Shown here one piece after another: positions 32,224 to 42,000 of a DNA stretch of 64,000 bases. This DNA comes from an uncultured Lachnospiraceae bacterium (GTDB lineage: Bacteria > Bacillota > Clostridia > Lachnospirales > Lachnospiraceae): contig CAJUHR010000021.1 in assembly GCA_910586255.1 (NCBI GenBank), positions 1-64,000 of the forward strand. The letters are read 5' to 3'. Both the position numbers and the translations under genes were made by a program. Below the pieces are notes generated by a model. It saw only the letters and a program-made list of their open reading frames with translations. It searched no databases and had not been told where the DNA came from. Within the stretch, counting starts at the first letter, position 1; the number at the start of each line of letters is the position of its first letter.

Positions 32224-32446
32224 ATTTTGGAGGAAAAACACCCCGGATATCGCTGACTCCACTGATATAATCCATACTGACATTATAGAATTTTGCAAGG
32301 ATAATTAGGCTTTCTACAGGGATCCGTGTGCGACCGCTTTCATAGTCAGAATAAGTTCTTTGACCTATATTCAGAATATTGGCAATGGCTTGCTGAGTAT
32401 AGCGGTGTTCATCCCGAATTTCACGGATTCTTTCATAATAAAGCAT
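32222..32446 (-). CDS. XRE family repressor of the FtsK-ART operon
   Basis: A 74-residue single-domain HTH protein: MLYYERIREIRDEHRYTQQA, IANILNIGQRTYSDYESGRT, RIPVESLIILAKFYNVSMDY, ISGVSDIRGVF. AGAGGTGAAAA precedes the ATG. It is divergent from the six-gene operon, and the shared 147-base gap carries that operon's promoter with palindromic sites over the -10 box. The simplest reading is a repressor of the operon and perhaps of itself. Having no sensor domain, it must be relieved by another protein or by titration. Confidence 0.85.
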   Translation of the reverse strand: MLYYERIREIRDEHRYTQQAIANILNIGQRTYSDYESGRTRIPVESLIILAKFYNVSMDYISGVSDIRGVFPPK

Positions 32447-32491
32447 ATATTTTCACCTCTGAATGGATTATACAGAAAAAAACTGTCTGTA

Positions 32492-32520
32492 TTGACAAAT
32501 AGCGCATATTACTCTAAAAT
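32492..32520 (+). promoter_or_regulatory. Sigma-A promoter of the FtsK-ART operon
   Basis: TTGACA (32492-32497), exactly 17 bases, TAAAAT (32515-32520), 74 bases before the first ATG. A strong promoter, so expression should depend on repression. Confidence 0.85.
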
Positions 32521-32538
32521 TAGAGTAAATAACTCTAA
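32509..32538. promoter_or_regulatory. Operator of the XRE repressor
   Basis: TTACTCTAA-AA-TTAGAGTAA (32509-32528) is a perfect nine-base inverted repeat lying over the -10 box. A third half-site AACTCTAA follows at 32531-32538, giving two overlapping dyads. Confidence 0.75.
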
Positions 32539-32593
32539 GGCAGAAAGCGTCTGCTTTAAAAATTTACTATTGCAGAGGAGGCTCGGAACAATA

Positions 32594-34753
32594 ATGTTCA
32601 AAAGGGAGGAACTATTTGAAAAATACAAAAAATTATTTGAAGAATATTATAAGAGAAAGAAAGACATAGAATCCGGAAATAAAAAAATCGATGAATTGCA
32701 GCAGAAAAAAGAACAAATAAAGGAATCCTTGAATGAAGACAGAGAGCTTTGCCAAATCAGGCTGGATCAGCTGACAGAAAAGGAATTGGGAACAGACCTT
32801 CCCCATGAGTATAATGAAGAGCCACTGCGTGAAAGGAAGAAGATTGAGGAAGCAAGAGAGTTAGCTGAACTGGATTCCTATTATGATCAGAAAATTTCAC
32901 AATTAGAATCCGAAATTTCAGAAAATAACAGAGGTATGCAGCAGGAGATAGAAGAGGAAATTGCTGTCATAGAAAGCGACCCCATAGTAGTGAAAAATTA
33001 TAGGTTTTTGCAGGAAAAATTAGATACAGGGATGCTTCCAGACAGTCTTCAAAGTTATTTTGCAAATTCCAGCAAAGAGGCTGTTATTGAAGAGGCATGC
33101 CTTCAAGATACAGATATGGTCAGATTATATGCCTCTGACACCGTGCCCTTTGGCGCTATTGATAAATATACTCCCGCCTGGATGGAAAAGGCTGTAAATG
33201 TTTTCATATTAATTTTGATAGGATTTTTTAGCTTTACAATGATTTTTTCCAGTATGGTTGAACTGGATTTTATCAGAGATGTGTCCAATGGCCTGGCATC
33301 CTTTTTATTATGGCTTCTTATAGCAGCTATTGCCGGAGGGATATTCTACCTGATTGGCCAGACAGCAAAAAAGATTGGAAAGATAACAGGAATTATTGGA
33401 GCTATTATAGGTTTTTTACTTGCCCTTCAATGGGATATTGAACTTCCTTATTTTGTAACAGATATCATCCAGCTTGTTTTTAAGATTGCGATTGTAGCAG
33501 GAATTGTGGCGATTTCATTTTTGGTGATTACAAGAACCCCTTTGTCACAGATTCTTTCCGTATTATTGATGGAGCGTGTACCGGCTCTTTGTAATATTGC
33601 CAGAAAAAAAGAGAATGAGGAATTGGAGAGAAATGCTGCAAAATATTATATTCTGGCAAATTACAGAGAAATTCTCTCCATGATAATCAGCAGAAAATAT
33701 GACAGCAAAAATTATATGCTGAATCAACAGTGCCAAAAGCTCTATGAGGAAAAAGAATCAAAGAAGCAGATGGTAAGGAATAGCGCCGATAAAAAACTGA
33801 ATCAGGAACTCGGATTTTTGAAATCTCAATGGGAATCCAATCAAAAACAGTGGGAGGATGAACAGAAAAAGCGTTCCGATGAGATGGAGCAGTGCCGAAA
33901 GACCCTTGAAAGCTTTGACAAAAAGCTGTTGGACGAGGAAAAGAAGCATGAAGACTTAATACAGAAGGTCAGGGATAGTTCCAGAAAGGCAGAAGAAGAT
34001 CAAAAGCAATACAAACAGGAAATGAAAGACATATTAAAAGAGCTGGATGAAAGTAAATTCCCGGAGTTTGCAGATATTCCAGGAGTGATTACTCCCAGTG
34101 TATATATACTTCCGGAATGGAAAAGCGGGGAACCAAAGCCGATTCAGGAGCTGTGTCATAATGAGAAGCCTGTTCTGATTGTATATCACCCGAAAAAGGA
34201 AGAGGCAGATGAAAGAACCTTGTTGTATCAGGCAATGCAGAAGCTTATCGTGGAATTCCTGGGAAATAATCCGTGGGATGCTCTGAAAATCAGCGTGGTA
34301 GACACGGTCAACAGTGCCAGCGATTTGGGGAAGGCAGCCAGTGAAGAGCTGCTGGATATCTATGATTCAAAAAATATATCAAAATTATATGAGGATATTG
34401 AGCGGTATACAAAGAAGAACTCTCAGAATAATAAATGGAAAGAAGATATAAAAGAACGGGCCAGACGGTCAGGTCAGATGTCAAAGGAGCTTGCATACAG
34501 ACTTGTATTTTTCCTGATTCCGCCTAACCGCACATCCAATTGGTTTGATGACAGACTGTGGAATATAATTGGCTCAGGGGCCAATTATGGATTTGTCCCG
34601 GTGTTTGTTGTGCCGGAGAGAGAGTATATAAAAGAAAAGAGGGAGAGTGTTTATGCAGATGTTGACAAGGTAGTAAAGGATCAGAAATACGATCTGGAAA
34701 TGGAAGACGGAAAAGAAGATGTAAAAATTAATATTATAAGAAGAGGAGCATAA
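32594..34753 (+). CDS. Membrane/coiled-coil protein with degenerate FtsK-like C-terminus (operon gene 1)
   Basis: A 719-residue protein with no family I can name. Residues 1-130 are a charged coiled coil (LFEKYKKLFEEYYKRKKDIE). About 199-320 hold four hydrophobic helices (VFILILIGFFSFTMIFSS, FLLWLLIAAIAGGIFYLIG, TGIIGAIIGFLLAL, KIAIVAGIVAISFLVIT). About 370-500 form a second coiled coil. Residues 510-719 look like an FtsK ATPase core without its P-loop: KPVLIVYHPKKEEADERTLL, LIVEFLGNNPWDALKISVVD, LAYRLVFFLIPPNR. The ATG at 32594 is used because AGAGGAGG lies upstream and the frame before it crosses the promoter. It could supply the membrane anchor that the operon ATPase lacks. Confidence 0.7.
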   Translation: MFKREELFEKYKKLFEEYYKRKKDIESGNKKIDELQQKKEQIKESLNEDRELCQIRLDQLTEKELGTDLPHEYNEEPLRERKKIEEARELAELDSYYDQKISQLESEISENNRGMQQEIEEEIAVIESDPIVVKNYRFLQEKLDTGMLPDSLQSYFANSSKEAVIEEACLQDTDMVRLYASDTVPFGAIDKYTPAWMEKAVNVFILILIGFFSFTMIFSSMVELDFIRDVSNGLASFLLWLLIAAIAGGIFYLIGQTAKKIGKITGIIGAIIGFLLALQWDIELPYFVTDIIQLVFKIAIVAGIVAISFLVITRTPLSQILSVLLMERVPALCNIARKKENEELERNAAKYYILANYREILSMIISRKYDSKNYMLNQQCQKLYEEKESKKQMVRNSADKKLNQELGFLKSQWESNQKQWEDEQKKRSDEMEQCRKTLESFDKKLLDEEKKHEDLIQKVRDSSRKAEEDQKQYKQEMKDILKELDESKFPEFADIPGVITPSVYILPEWKSGEPKPIQELCHNEKPVLIVYHPKKEEADERTLLYQAMQKLIVEFLGNNPWDALKISVVDTVNSASDLGKAASEELLDIYDSKNISKLYEDIERYTKKNSQNNKWKEDIKERARRSGQMSKELAYRLVFFLIPPNRTSNWFDDRLWNIIGSGANYGFVPVFVVPEREYIKEKRESVYADVDKVVKDQKYDLEMEDGKEDVKINIIRRGA

Positions 34754-34755
34754 AG

Positions 34756-35487
34756 ATGAGTACACAAAAAAGAAGAATGAGTTTAAAAAAAGAGGAGCAG
34801 GAGAAGCTTTTAAAGGTATATGAAAGTGCCCTGACAGAATTAAAAAACAACACCGAGAAGCTGATTAAAACCTTGTCTCAAATGGCAGAAAAAGAAAGAT
34901 TTAAGCAAATCGTAGATATAGGAAATGCATCCATTCAATTTTATGCCTCTGATTTAAAAAATATTATGGTATCAAACTACCTGACATGGGTCGATTCAAA
35001 GGCAAGCATTGCAAAGCAGGTGGAGGCGTCATTGGCAGGTGATAAAGCGGTTCAGGAGGCACAGGCGCTTCAGAATAATTTTAAAAATAAAATTGAGGAA
35101 ATGTACCAGAGAATGCCTGATCCCATCAATGTAGATGATACGGCGCCGAATATTGACCCGGAAAAAATGGAGCAGCTGAAGCAGGAGATTATGAACTATG
35201 TAAATAAGTTACAGGACGCAGAGAAAAAGCACAAGGCAAAAATAGATAAGTATGCAGAAGAGAATCAATTGTTTATCGGGATTCAGGGACATGTATCGGC
35301 TACATTTACAGCCGCCTGTGAAGGCTTTGCAGCCCGAGCTACACAGGTAAAGGGATTGGCAGACGAACTTTTGGAAATTTTGAAGCAGGGGGCGCAAGCT
35401 ATGAGTGATCAGAACAGCAGCATGGAGCAAAAGGGGACGAACAGTGCCAAAAATCTGGAGCAATTTCCCAAACCAAGATTCCAATAG
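34756..35487 (+). CDS. Helical protein with W-x-D N-terminal domain (operon gene 2)
   Basis: A 243-residue, almost wholly helical, soluble protein with no signal peptide. Residues 50-115 (QIVDIGNASIQFYASDLKNI ... NYLTWVDSKASIAKQVEASL ... KNKIEEM) align with residues 47-115 of the ART protein at 39034. Both have Gly-Asn near the start, W-x-D (W78-D80 here), then Ala-Gly and a Lys-Ile-Glu end. A coiled-coil middle is followed by AACEGFAARATQVKGLADEL and an Asn/Gln-rich tail. It begins two bases after gene 1 (stop TAA, ATG). By analogy with WXG100 and LXG proteins it may be a secreted partner or adaptor of the ATPase; this is inference. Confidence 0.65.
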   Translation: MSTQKRRMSLKKEEQEKLLKVYESALTELKNNTEKLIKTLSQMAEKERFKQIVDIGNASIQFYASDLKNIMVSNYLTWVDSKASIAKQVEASLAGDKAVQEAQALQNNFKNKIEEMYQRMPDPINVDDTAPNIDPEKMEQLKQEIMNYVNKLQDAEKKHKAKIDKYAEENQLFIGIQGHVSATFTAACEGFAARATQVKGLADELLEILKQGAQAMSDQNSSMEQKGTNSAKNLEQFPKPRFQ

Positions 35488-35522
35488 AATCTCAATTAAT
35501 ATAATACCATCAAAAGAAATAC

Positions 35523-35557
35523 ATGGTAGCAGTTTGGCTTGTCCGGACTGTTACCAT
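35523..35557 (+). repeat. Hairpin between operon genes 2 and 3
   Basis: ATGGTAGCAGT and ACTGTTACCAT arms with a 13-base loop, 20 bases before the ATPase start. It is a possible mRNA processing or attenuation point. The right arm word GGACTGTTACCAT also occurs at 21863-21875. Confidence 0.5.
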
Positions 35558-35576
35558 ATATACAGGGAGAAAGAAA

Positions 35577-38500
35577 ATGGCTACAACAGAGCAAAGACTT
35601 CAGGAGATGATGGCTCAAAAGAGGAGAAAAGAGCAGGAACGGAAGGAAGTGACCTTTGACGCCTTCCGGGATAATTTTAAATATGTAGTGGAGTCTAATA
35701 CATTTGACTATAACACTCCCCAGCAATTGTGTATATGTCCGGAGCCGTATGGGTTTATCAAACAGTTTGATGAATACGAAAACAACCGGGGAAAATGTCT
35801 GAGTATTTTTAACAAAATGCTGTCGGATGACGGGTTTGTGAAAATAGAAAAAGAAGATTATTCAGAGGATGCCATATGGACTCTTTCTTCCTGCAGCGGA
35901 CTGGGGCTGCGTGTGGGGCTGAGAGACTACAATCGTGATCAGGTGGAGCCATTGCTGCTTGATGAGGACAAGTCCGGACATGCGATTCTGGTGGGAAAGG
36001 CAGGGGCAGGCAAATCAGAGCTGCTATGGGGGATTGTCTTAAACGCAATGAGAGAGTATTCCCCCTATGAGCTTCAGCTGTATCTGGCAAATTTTCAGGC
36101 AGAGGAGAGAGAGGAAGAAAAAATACGCCCTTATGTTCATCTTCTGGAGGATTATAATGAAGTAAAAAATATCATTGATTTGCTCACATATGCGGAAACC
36201 TGTATGAAGGAAAGAATCCGCTTATTTGACCGGATGGGCATAGAAATGCTCAGTGAATTAAAGGATAAGGCCGATTCGGATTTTGGAAAGCTTATTTTGC
36301 CAAGAAAATTGATCATAATAGACAGAGTTTATTCTATATATAAAGAGGCATCAGAAAAGGAAGTCGGAATTTTAAATCGTTTAATAGGAGATATCATGGA
36401 GGATGGCGCCAGGAGCGGCATCCATTTGCTGTTGTCTGAGAGAGAGCTCAACGCCAAAATGAGTGAAGATATTATCGCCAGGTGCAACAATTGGATTGTG
36501 ATGAAAAGCAAAGCAGAGCTGTCAAAGAAGCTTCTGGGGGATGACAGAGCTGCCGAACTGGAGGCCGGTGAGCTTTGGCTCAGGCAAAAGGAGCACAAGG
36601 AGGATAGTGAGAAATATAAGGCGCCCCTGATTGGCATAGATGTTCCGGAAAAGCTTCTTGAACAAGCAGATTGGGTTTTGAAATTTGTTCCCTGTCCGAA
36701 CCATGTATGTGATTCCGGAGACGCATACGGAGATTTGTTGAGAGAGATTCAAAACGGGAAACAGAGAATCGAGATATTAGGATATATTTCCATGTCCTAC
36801 GAGGAAATTGCACAGTTTAATGAGTTTATCGAAAAAAGAAATAACACATTGGCTTATGATGATTTTAAAAAGGGATTTATCAGAGTGCTTCAACAAAATC
36901 GAAAACGATTTGCAAAGGAGCTTCCGCAGGAGGATATTTTTGAAAAACAGATCATTCGCTGCGGGGAACCTTTGGAATACCTGAAGGAATACAGTGAGCG
37001 GTTTATTTCTGAGCAAAAAAGAATACAAAATGAGGGCGACAACCATAAGTCATCCCAGGAGGTTTACTGGGATATTTTAAAACAGGATATTGATGAGAAT
37101 GAAACCCGGTTTGAGAGGATTTATTTTAAAAAGCCGGAGGAATTTATGTGGTTTAATACCACTGCGAAAGGGATTAATTTGCGTCCCGGACTTTTAAATT
37201 ACAACAGAAATAATCCCATTGCGGCGCCTATGGGAGATGCCCATGTCCATGGAATGATTGTGGGACGTACAGGAGCAGGTAAATCAGTTTTTATCAATAA
37301 TCTGATTTTTAATCTTTTGCTGGAATATGCGCCTTGGGAATTGGATCTGTATCTTGTGGATTTCAAGATGGTGGAGCTGAGCCGCTATATGACCAAAGGC
37401 TTTACCCCTCATGTAAATGCCTGTGCGGCAACCAGTGAGGTCAGATATGTGGTATCCATGATTCAGTATCTGGTAGATTGCATGAAAGCCCGTCAGAATT
37501 TCTTTAAATGTCTGGGAGTAAAGAGTGTAAAGGAATTTAGAGAAACCGTAAAAAAACGATTTGGATATGAGATTGTCATGCCGAGAGTTTTACTTCTGGT
37601 AGATGAATTTCAGCAGATGTTTTTGGAATCCACCGGTAGAGAAGCGGATCGGATCAGCGATATGCTGACAGCGATTACCAAGTTAGGGCGGGCAACCGGA
37701 TACCATCTGCTTTTTGCAAGCCAGGAAATGTCTCAAACTCTCAGTGGAAATGTATTTGCCAATTTTAAGCTAAGGTTTGCACTTACCTGTGAAAAGGAGA
37801 TATCCACCACAGTCCTCGGCAATTCTGCGGCTGCTGATATCAAGATAGGAGAGGTTCTCCTTAATACAGAATCGGGAGCAGAGGAGGACAACCGCAAGTT
37901 TAAGGTACCGTTTATAGATGATGGAAATGAGGAATATTTTGACGGATTCTTAGAAAAGCTCCGGGTCATGGCCGCCGATTGCGGATATGAGAAAACCGGG
38001 AAATTTTATGAGGAGGACAGACAGGACAGCATAGAAGAATTTGAAAATATTTTATCAGGTATGCAGATCATAAAAGACAGAAAATTAGAAAACAGCGGAG
38101 GGAGATACTTTGATATTATCGTATTGGGAAATCCGGTAGTATACAATAATAAGAAAAGAGATTTGGAAACATTCTTTATAGAGAAGGGAGTCAATAAAAA
38201 TATTATGGTCCTTTCTCCCAATGTGGATGATCTGGTTTATGTGCAAAAGCTGCTGGCGCTTAATTTTTCTTATTCTTTTTACCAGTATCAGCATCAGCAT
38301 GTGTATGTTTCCCTCAATCCGATTATCCGGAATAAATACGAGATAGAAGAGGATTTGGACGAGGTATCCGTGCTGAACTCCGTAGAAGAATTACAGGACA
38401 TTAACCTTCTCTTCCAGGACAGAAAAAATATAGCGGAGGCCATTAAGAGAGCCGGTAATGAAAAAGAATACCTTCAGAATCTGGTTGATTTGCAAATTGT

Positions 38501-39011
38501 CAATACTTCGGTTGATGAGATAATGGATATACTGGGAACGGAACTGATTTGTGATCAGATACCCGAAATAACCGAATTTATGGATAATGACAGATTGGCA
38601 TATCTGCTTCGGTGTTATTACAATGCCCGGACAGAAGGCATGGGAGAAATCTTTAAATCAACGGTTGTGTGGATCAGTGGGTGCGAAAGTGTAGGCAGTG
38701 CATTGGATTATGAGCTGTTGCGTTCAGGCCTGGAATATAATATTTTGCTGGTTTTCTTCGCAACCTCTACAGATGATATGGATATAAGTCTCAGATTGTC
38801 TAATGAGTATATTTTCCTGGGAGGCAATTTCCCGGACTTTTATGATAAATTTGAGATTCCTTATACAAAGAAGGATATTGATTCAATTGTTATAGATTTT
38901 AAAATCAAGAGTCTGAACACGGTACGATCCTTTAAAAAATGCAGTGTACTTTTTAAGGAAAGTGAAGCGCCGTGTATTACGGATCAGGAACTGGAGTCGC
39001 TTTGTCTTTAA
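35577..39011 (+). CDS. FtsK/SpoIIIE-type ATPase, EssC-like, three tandem cores (operon gene 3)
   Basis: An 1144-residue cytoplasmic ATPase. Core 1 (residues about 110-360) has Walker A GKAGAGKS (K146) but a weak Walker B (LIIIDRVYSI). Core 2 (about 520-800) is complete, with VGRTGAGKSVFIN (K569), YLVDFKMVELSRYM, and Walker B LLLVDEFQQMF (D676, E677). Core 3 (about 850-1144) keeps the fold (YFDIIVLGNP) but has lost the P-loop. Three cores in one chain are the hallmark of EssC/YukB type VII motors, yet there are no FHA domains and no membrane helices. AGGGAGAAAG precedes the ATG at 35577. It probably moves proteins and not DNA, given its neighbours. Confidence 0.85.
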   Translation: MATTEQRLQEMMAQKRRKEQERKEVTFDAFRDNFKYVVESNTFDYNTPQQLCICPEPYGFIKQFDEYENNRGKCLSIFNKMLSDDGFVKIEKEDYSEDAIWTLSSCSGLGLRVGLRDYNRDQVEPLLLDEDKSGHAILVGKAGAGKSELLWGIVLNAMREYSPYELQLYLANFQAEEREEEKIRPYVHLLEDYNEVKNIIDLLTYAETCMKERIRLFDRMGIEMLSELKDKADSDFGKLILPRKLIIIDRVYSIYKEASEKEVGILNRLIGDIMEDGARSGIHLLLSERELNAKMSEDIIARCNNWIVMKSKAELSKKLLGDDRAAELEAGELWLRQKEHKEDSEKYKAPLIGIDVPEKLLEQADWVLKFVPCPNHVCDSGDAYGDLLREIQNGKQRIEILGYISMSYEEIAQFNEFIEKRNNTLAYDDFKKGFIRVLQQNRKRFAKELPQEDIFEKQIIRCGEPLEYLKEYSERFISEQKRIQNEGDNHKSSQEVYWDILKQDIDENETRFERIYFKKPEEFMWFNTTAKGINLRPGLLNYNRNNPIAAPMGDAHVHGMIVGRTGAGKSVFINNLIFNLLLEYAPWELDLYLVDFKMVELSRYMTKGFTPHVNACAATSEVRYVVSMIQYLVDCMKARQNFFKCLGVKSVKEFRETVKKRFGYEIVMPRVLLLVDEFQQMFLESTGREADRISDMLTAITKLGRATGYHLLFASQEMSQTLSGNVFANFKLRFALTCEKEISTTVLGNSAAADIKIGEVLLNTESGAEEDNRKFKVPFIDDGNEEYFDGFLEKLRVMAADCGYEKTGKFYEEDRQDSIEEFENILSGMQIIKDRKLENSGGRYFDIIVLGNPVVYNNKKRDLETFFIEKGVNKNIMVLSPNVDDLVYVQKLLALNFSYSFYQYQHQHVYVSLNPIIRNKYEIEEDLDEVSVLNSVEELQDINLLFQDRKNIAEAIKRAGNEKEYLQNLVDLQIVNTSVDEIMDILGTELICDQIPEITEFMDNDRLAYLLRCYYNARTEGMGEIFKSTVVWISGCESVGSALDYELLRSGLEYNILLVFFATSTDDMDISLRLSNEYIFLGGNFPDFYDKFEIPYTKKDIDSIVIDFKIKSLNTVRSFKKCSVLFKESEAPCITDQELESLCL

Positions 39012-39033
39012 ATAATACGGTGGGGAGGAAAAA

Positions 39034-42000
39034 ATGGGCCGGCTATCAATTTCACAGGAAGCTGTTCAGGAGTTATTTGCAATACTGCAGAAGTGTTTGC
39101 AGGAGTTTCAACAGGAAAATAAAACGCTTTACAACGATTATGGGAAGATTGTTAGGGAAACAAACAATAAGCGGTATCTGGATTTGGGAAATGAGATTTT
39201 TGACAGCTATAATAAGGAAATTAACGGTAAGCTGAGAGAAAAGATGATGAGGGCCTGGAGAGATGATTCTTCGACCTCTCTGTCTAACACATTAAGAACT
39301 ATAGGGGCAGGAGCAAAGGCGGAAGAATTAGCCAGGATGATTGAAGCGAAAATTGAGGACACCCTCAAATGTTCCGCGAAAATGGCATTGCTGCAAATAA
39401 ATCTAACCGGAGAAGTGGTTAGCGATGACAGAGACTATGATAAAATTATACAGTTGCTGAATGGGTATAAAGATCGTTTGAATCAGTTAAGGGGCAAGTA
39501 TTATAATATTATAAATAACAAAAATCAGGAAAACCAGTTATATATGCAGTTAAAGCCGGTTATAATGATTATTTTTGATATGTCAACAAATTTTTTTTCT
39601 ATAATTAAAAATATTGTGAAAAAAGAAAAGGATAATTTTGTTGCAAACAGGTTACGGACACCGGAGCAGCCAAGGCCGTCCGGGAGAGCCTCTGTTGCAG
39701 CAGGGGCAGTGGGAGCAGTAGCCGGAGCGGCAGCAGGAATGGCGGCTAACACTGCCAGCAGGGGAACGGCAGTACCTGGAAGTGGAGGTGCACGACAGAA
39801 TACAGCAGGGGCTGCGCCTCGGAGAGAAACGTCTATAGAAGATGTATTGAGGAGATATGCGAAAGTATTAATAGAAGAAAATGATAATAAAAAGGATGAA
39901 GCATGGAAAAAATTAGCAGCATATTTAGCCAAATATGTTTTTGTGCAAAAAGGAAACGGTCAATCCAATGAAGAATTAGCAGCACAATTAATGATTATTT
40001 ATGAAACATATTTTAATTTTACCAGAATGGGAGTGGAAGTTAAAAGTGCAAATGGATGGGAAACATATACCAATAAATCGATTGCAGTTCTTGTAAGAGA
40101 AAATCCAGACTTGGTTCAAGAAGAAAGTGGCTGGGAAGAAAGATATTCACCAGGTATTTATAGAAATTTGAGCAGATTGATCCAACGGAATTGCAGAGAG
40201 GGCAGGTTAGATCGAAATACGGTACGTGGATTTCTGGTAATAAAGGATTTGATTGAAAATGAAATTCAGATGTCTGAAGCTTCAGAGTATGAATATCCCC
40301 ATTTTTGTGAGACGGCAGGTCAAATGATTCTTAAAATATTAGAAATACAGCCCATTAAACCGGGATATCAATTTTTAGCGCGGGCAGACATAAAAGATAA
40401 AACATATAAAGACGTTGTAAAGGATATCGGAATAAGAGTGTTTGAGGAAATGTATAAAGACTGGCATGAGGTTCAGGTATCAAATGAAGAAAAGGCTGCA
40501 ATACATAAATATACATCTGAGAAAGACGAAACACAGACAGATATATATAAGCTGGTAAATAATACATTAAGAGGAGATAATCCAGATGAATCAGGAATTT
40601 ATTCGGATATTATAAATAAGATAAAAGAAGCATTGGGGAAGGCGGCCGCTCCAGATAATATATTACTTTATAGAAGCGCGTCCTTATTGGACTTTAAAGA
40701 ATTAGCACAGACAGAGGATACAAAAAAGATTGCGTATTTGTTGGAAAGAGAACCGGGGAGATTCATAGGAAAAACATTGGAGATACCGACATTTTTAAGT
40801 ACTACTATATGTGAGAATATGGTAGGAGATGTTACATATGATAAATCTTCGAAAAGATATGAATTGGTAATTCAAACACCCAAGGGGACTTTGGCTGGTT
40901 TTTTACCTCTGAGTGACGAGCTTGGATTTACAAAACATGGGGGTGAAAGAGAGGTTCTTCTTGCGGATGGGATGATATTGCAGATAAAAAGTATTACTAT
41001 GCGCAGTCCGGAAGAACAGAGGCTTACAGGCGGAAGCGATTTGAAGTATAAGGTGACAGCGGAAATTGTCAGAGAAGAAAACAAAAATTTAATGATACTG
41101 AGGGGGGAGGACTTTGACGAAGAAAGATATACGAGAGAAGATATAGAAAATCTGATGAAAGAGTTAGAAGAGGTTATTGAGAGATTTGGAGGAGTCGATC
41201 AAATAAATGAGGTTTTTAATGAGGATCTCTGTCAATTTATGACTAATATGTGTAAAATCACAAAAAACATGAATAAAGAGATGTATTATCTCCAATCAAA
41301 AATTAATTCATTACAAAAAGAGAAAGATTCTATGCAGGTGCAAATGGAAAAAGGGCAGTATGGCAGGTATTCTGTTAATAAGGCTTCTATAGGCGAGATG
41401 GCAAAATGGATCCAATTGGTGAAGCCCGTTTTGGATCGATTGGATAAGGCTTATAAGGAGGAATTTGACAAGAAGGTAAAGCATGATGAAAAGATAGCAT
41501 TTGGCTTTAATATTGCAAAACAAGTGTTAGGATTTTTAACATCAGCAATGGGGGCTTTTGTTGTAGGAAATTTTAAACTGGATGATACCATAAATAGCTA
41601 TTCACTAGGCATAGAAACTGCTTTTCTTATCAGATTTTCTAACCTTGTTACTCCGTATATTGAAAAATGTTTTAAAGGTATTAAAGGTAAAAGAATAAAG
41701 AAGGATGTATGGGAATTATTAAGATTGAATATGGAAATATATCCCAGACCTAAAATATTGGAGCAATATATTTCTGAACATTATAGTATGAAACAATATA
41801 AGAGATTCGGATTAGATAAAAATAACAATCCTTTTAGCAAAAAGAAAGTTTTTAAATATTATGAACAGGGGAATGTGCGATGGCCCAATGTCCATCGGGT
41901 TCTGTATAATGTCACAGATGAAAAAGCCCGGAGAGTATTTGAGGATGCATTTTTTGCAGAAGAATTCTGGTTTGGTGATAATAAAAATAATTTTGCAAAA

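Noticed and set aside
35577..39011. FtsK-like protein as a chromosome translocase or conjugation motor
   Set aside because: Three tandem cores with no membrane helices, no gamma DNA-binding domain, no relaxase and effector-like neighbours fit a protein-export motor better.
39525..39932. 135-residue minus frame in the ART gene
   Set aside because: A by-product of the Ala/Gly-rich linker; the plus strand continues as one protein on both sides.
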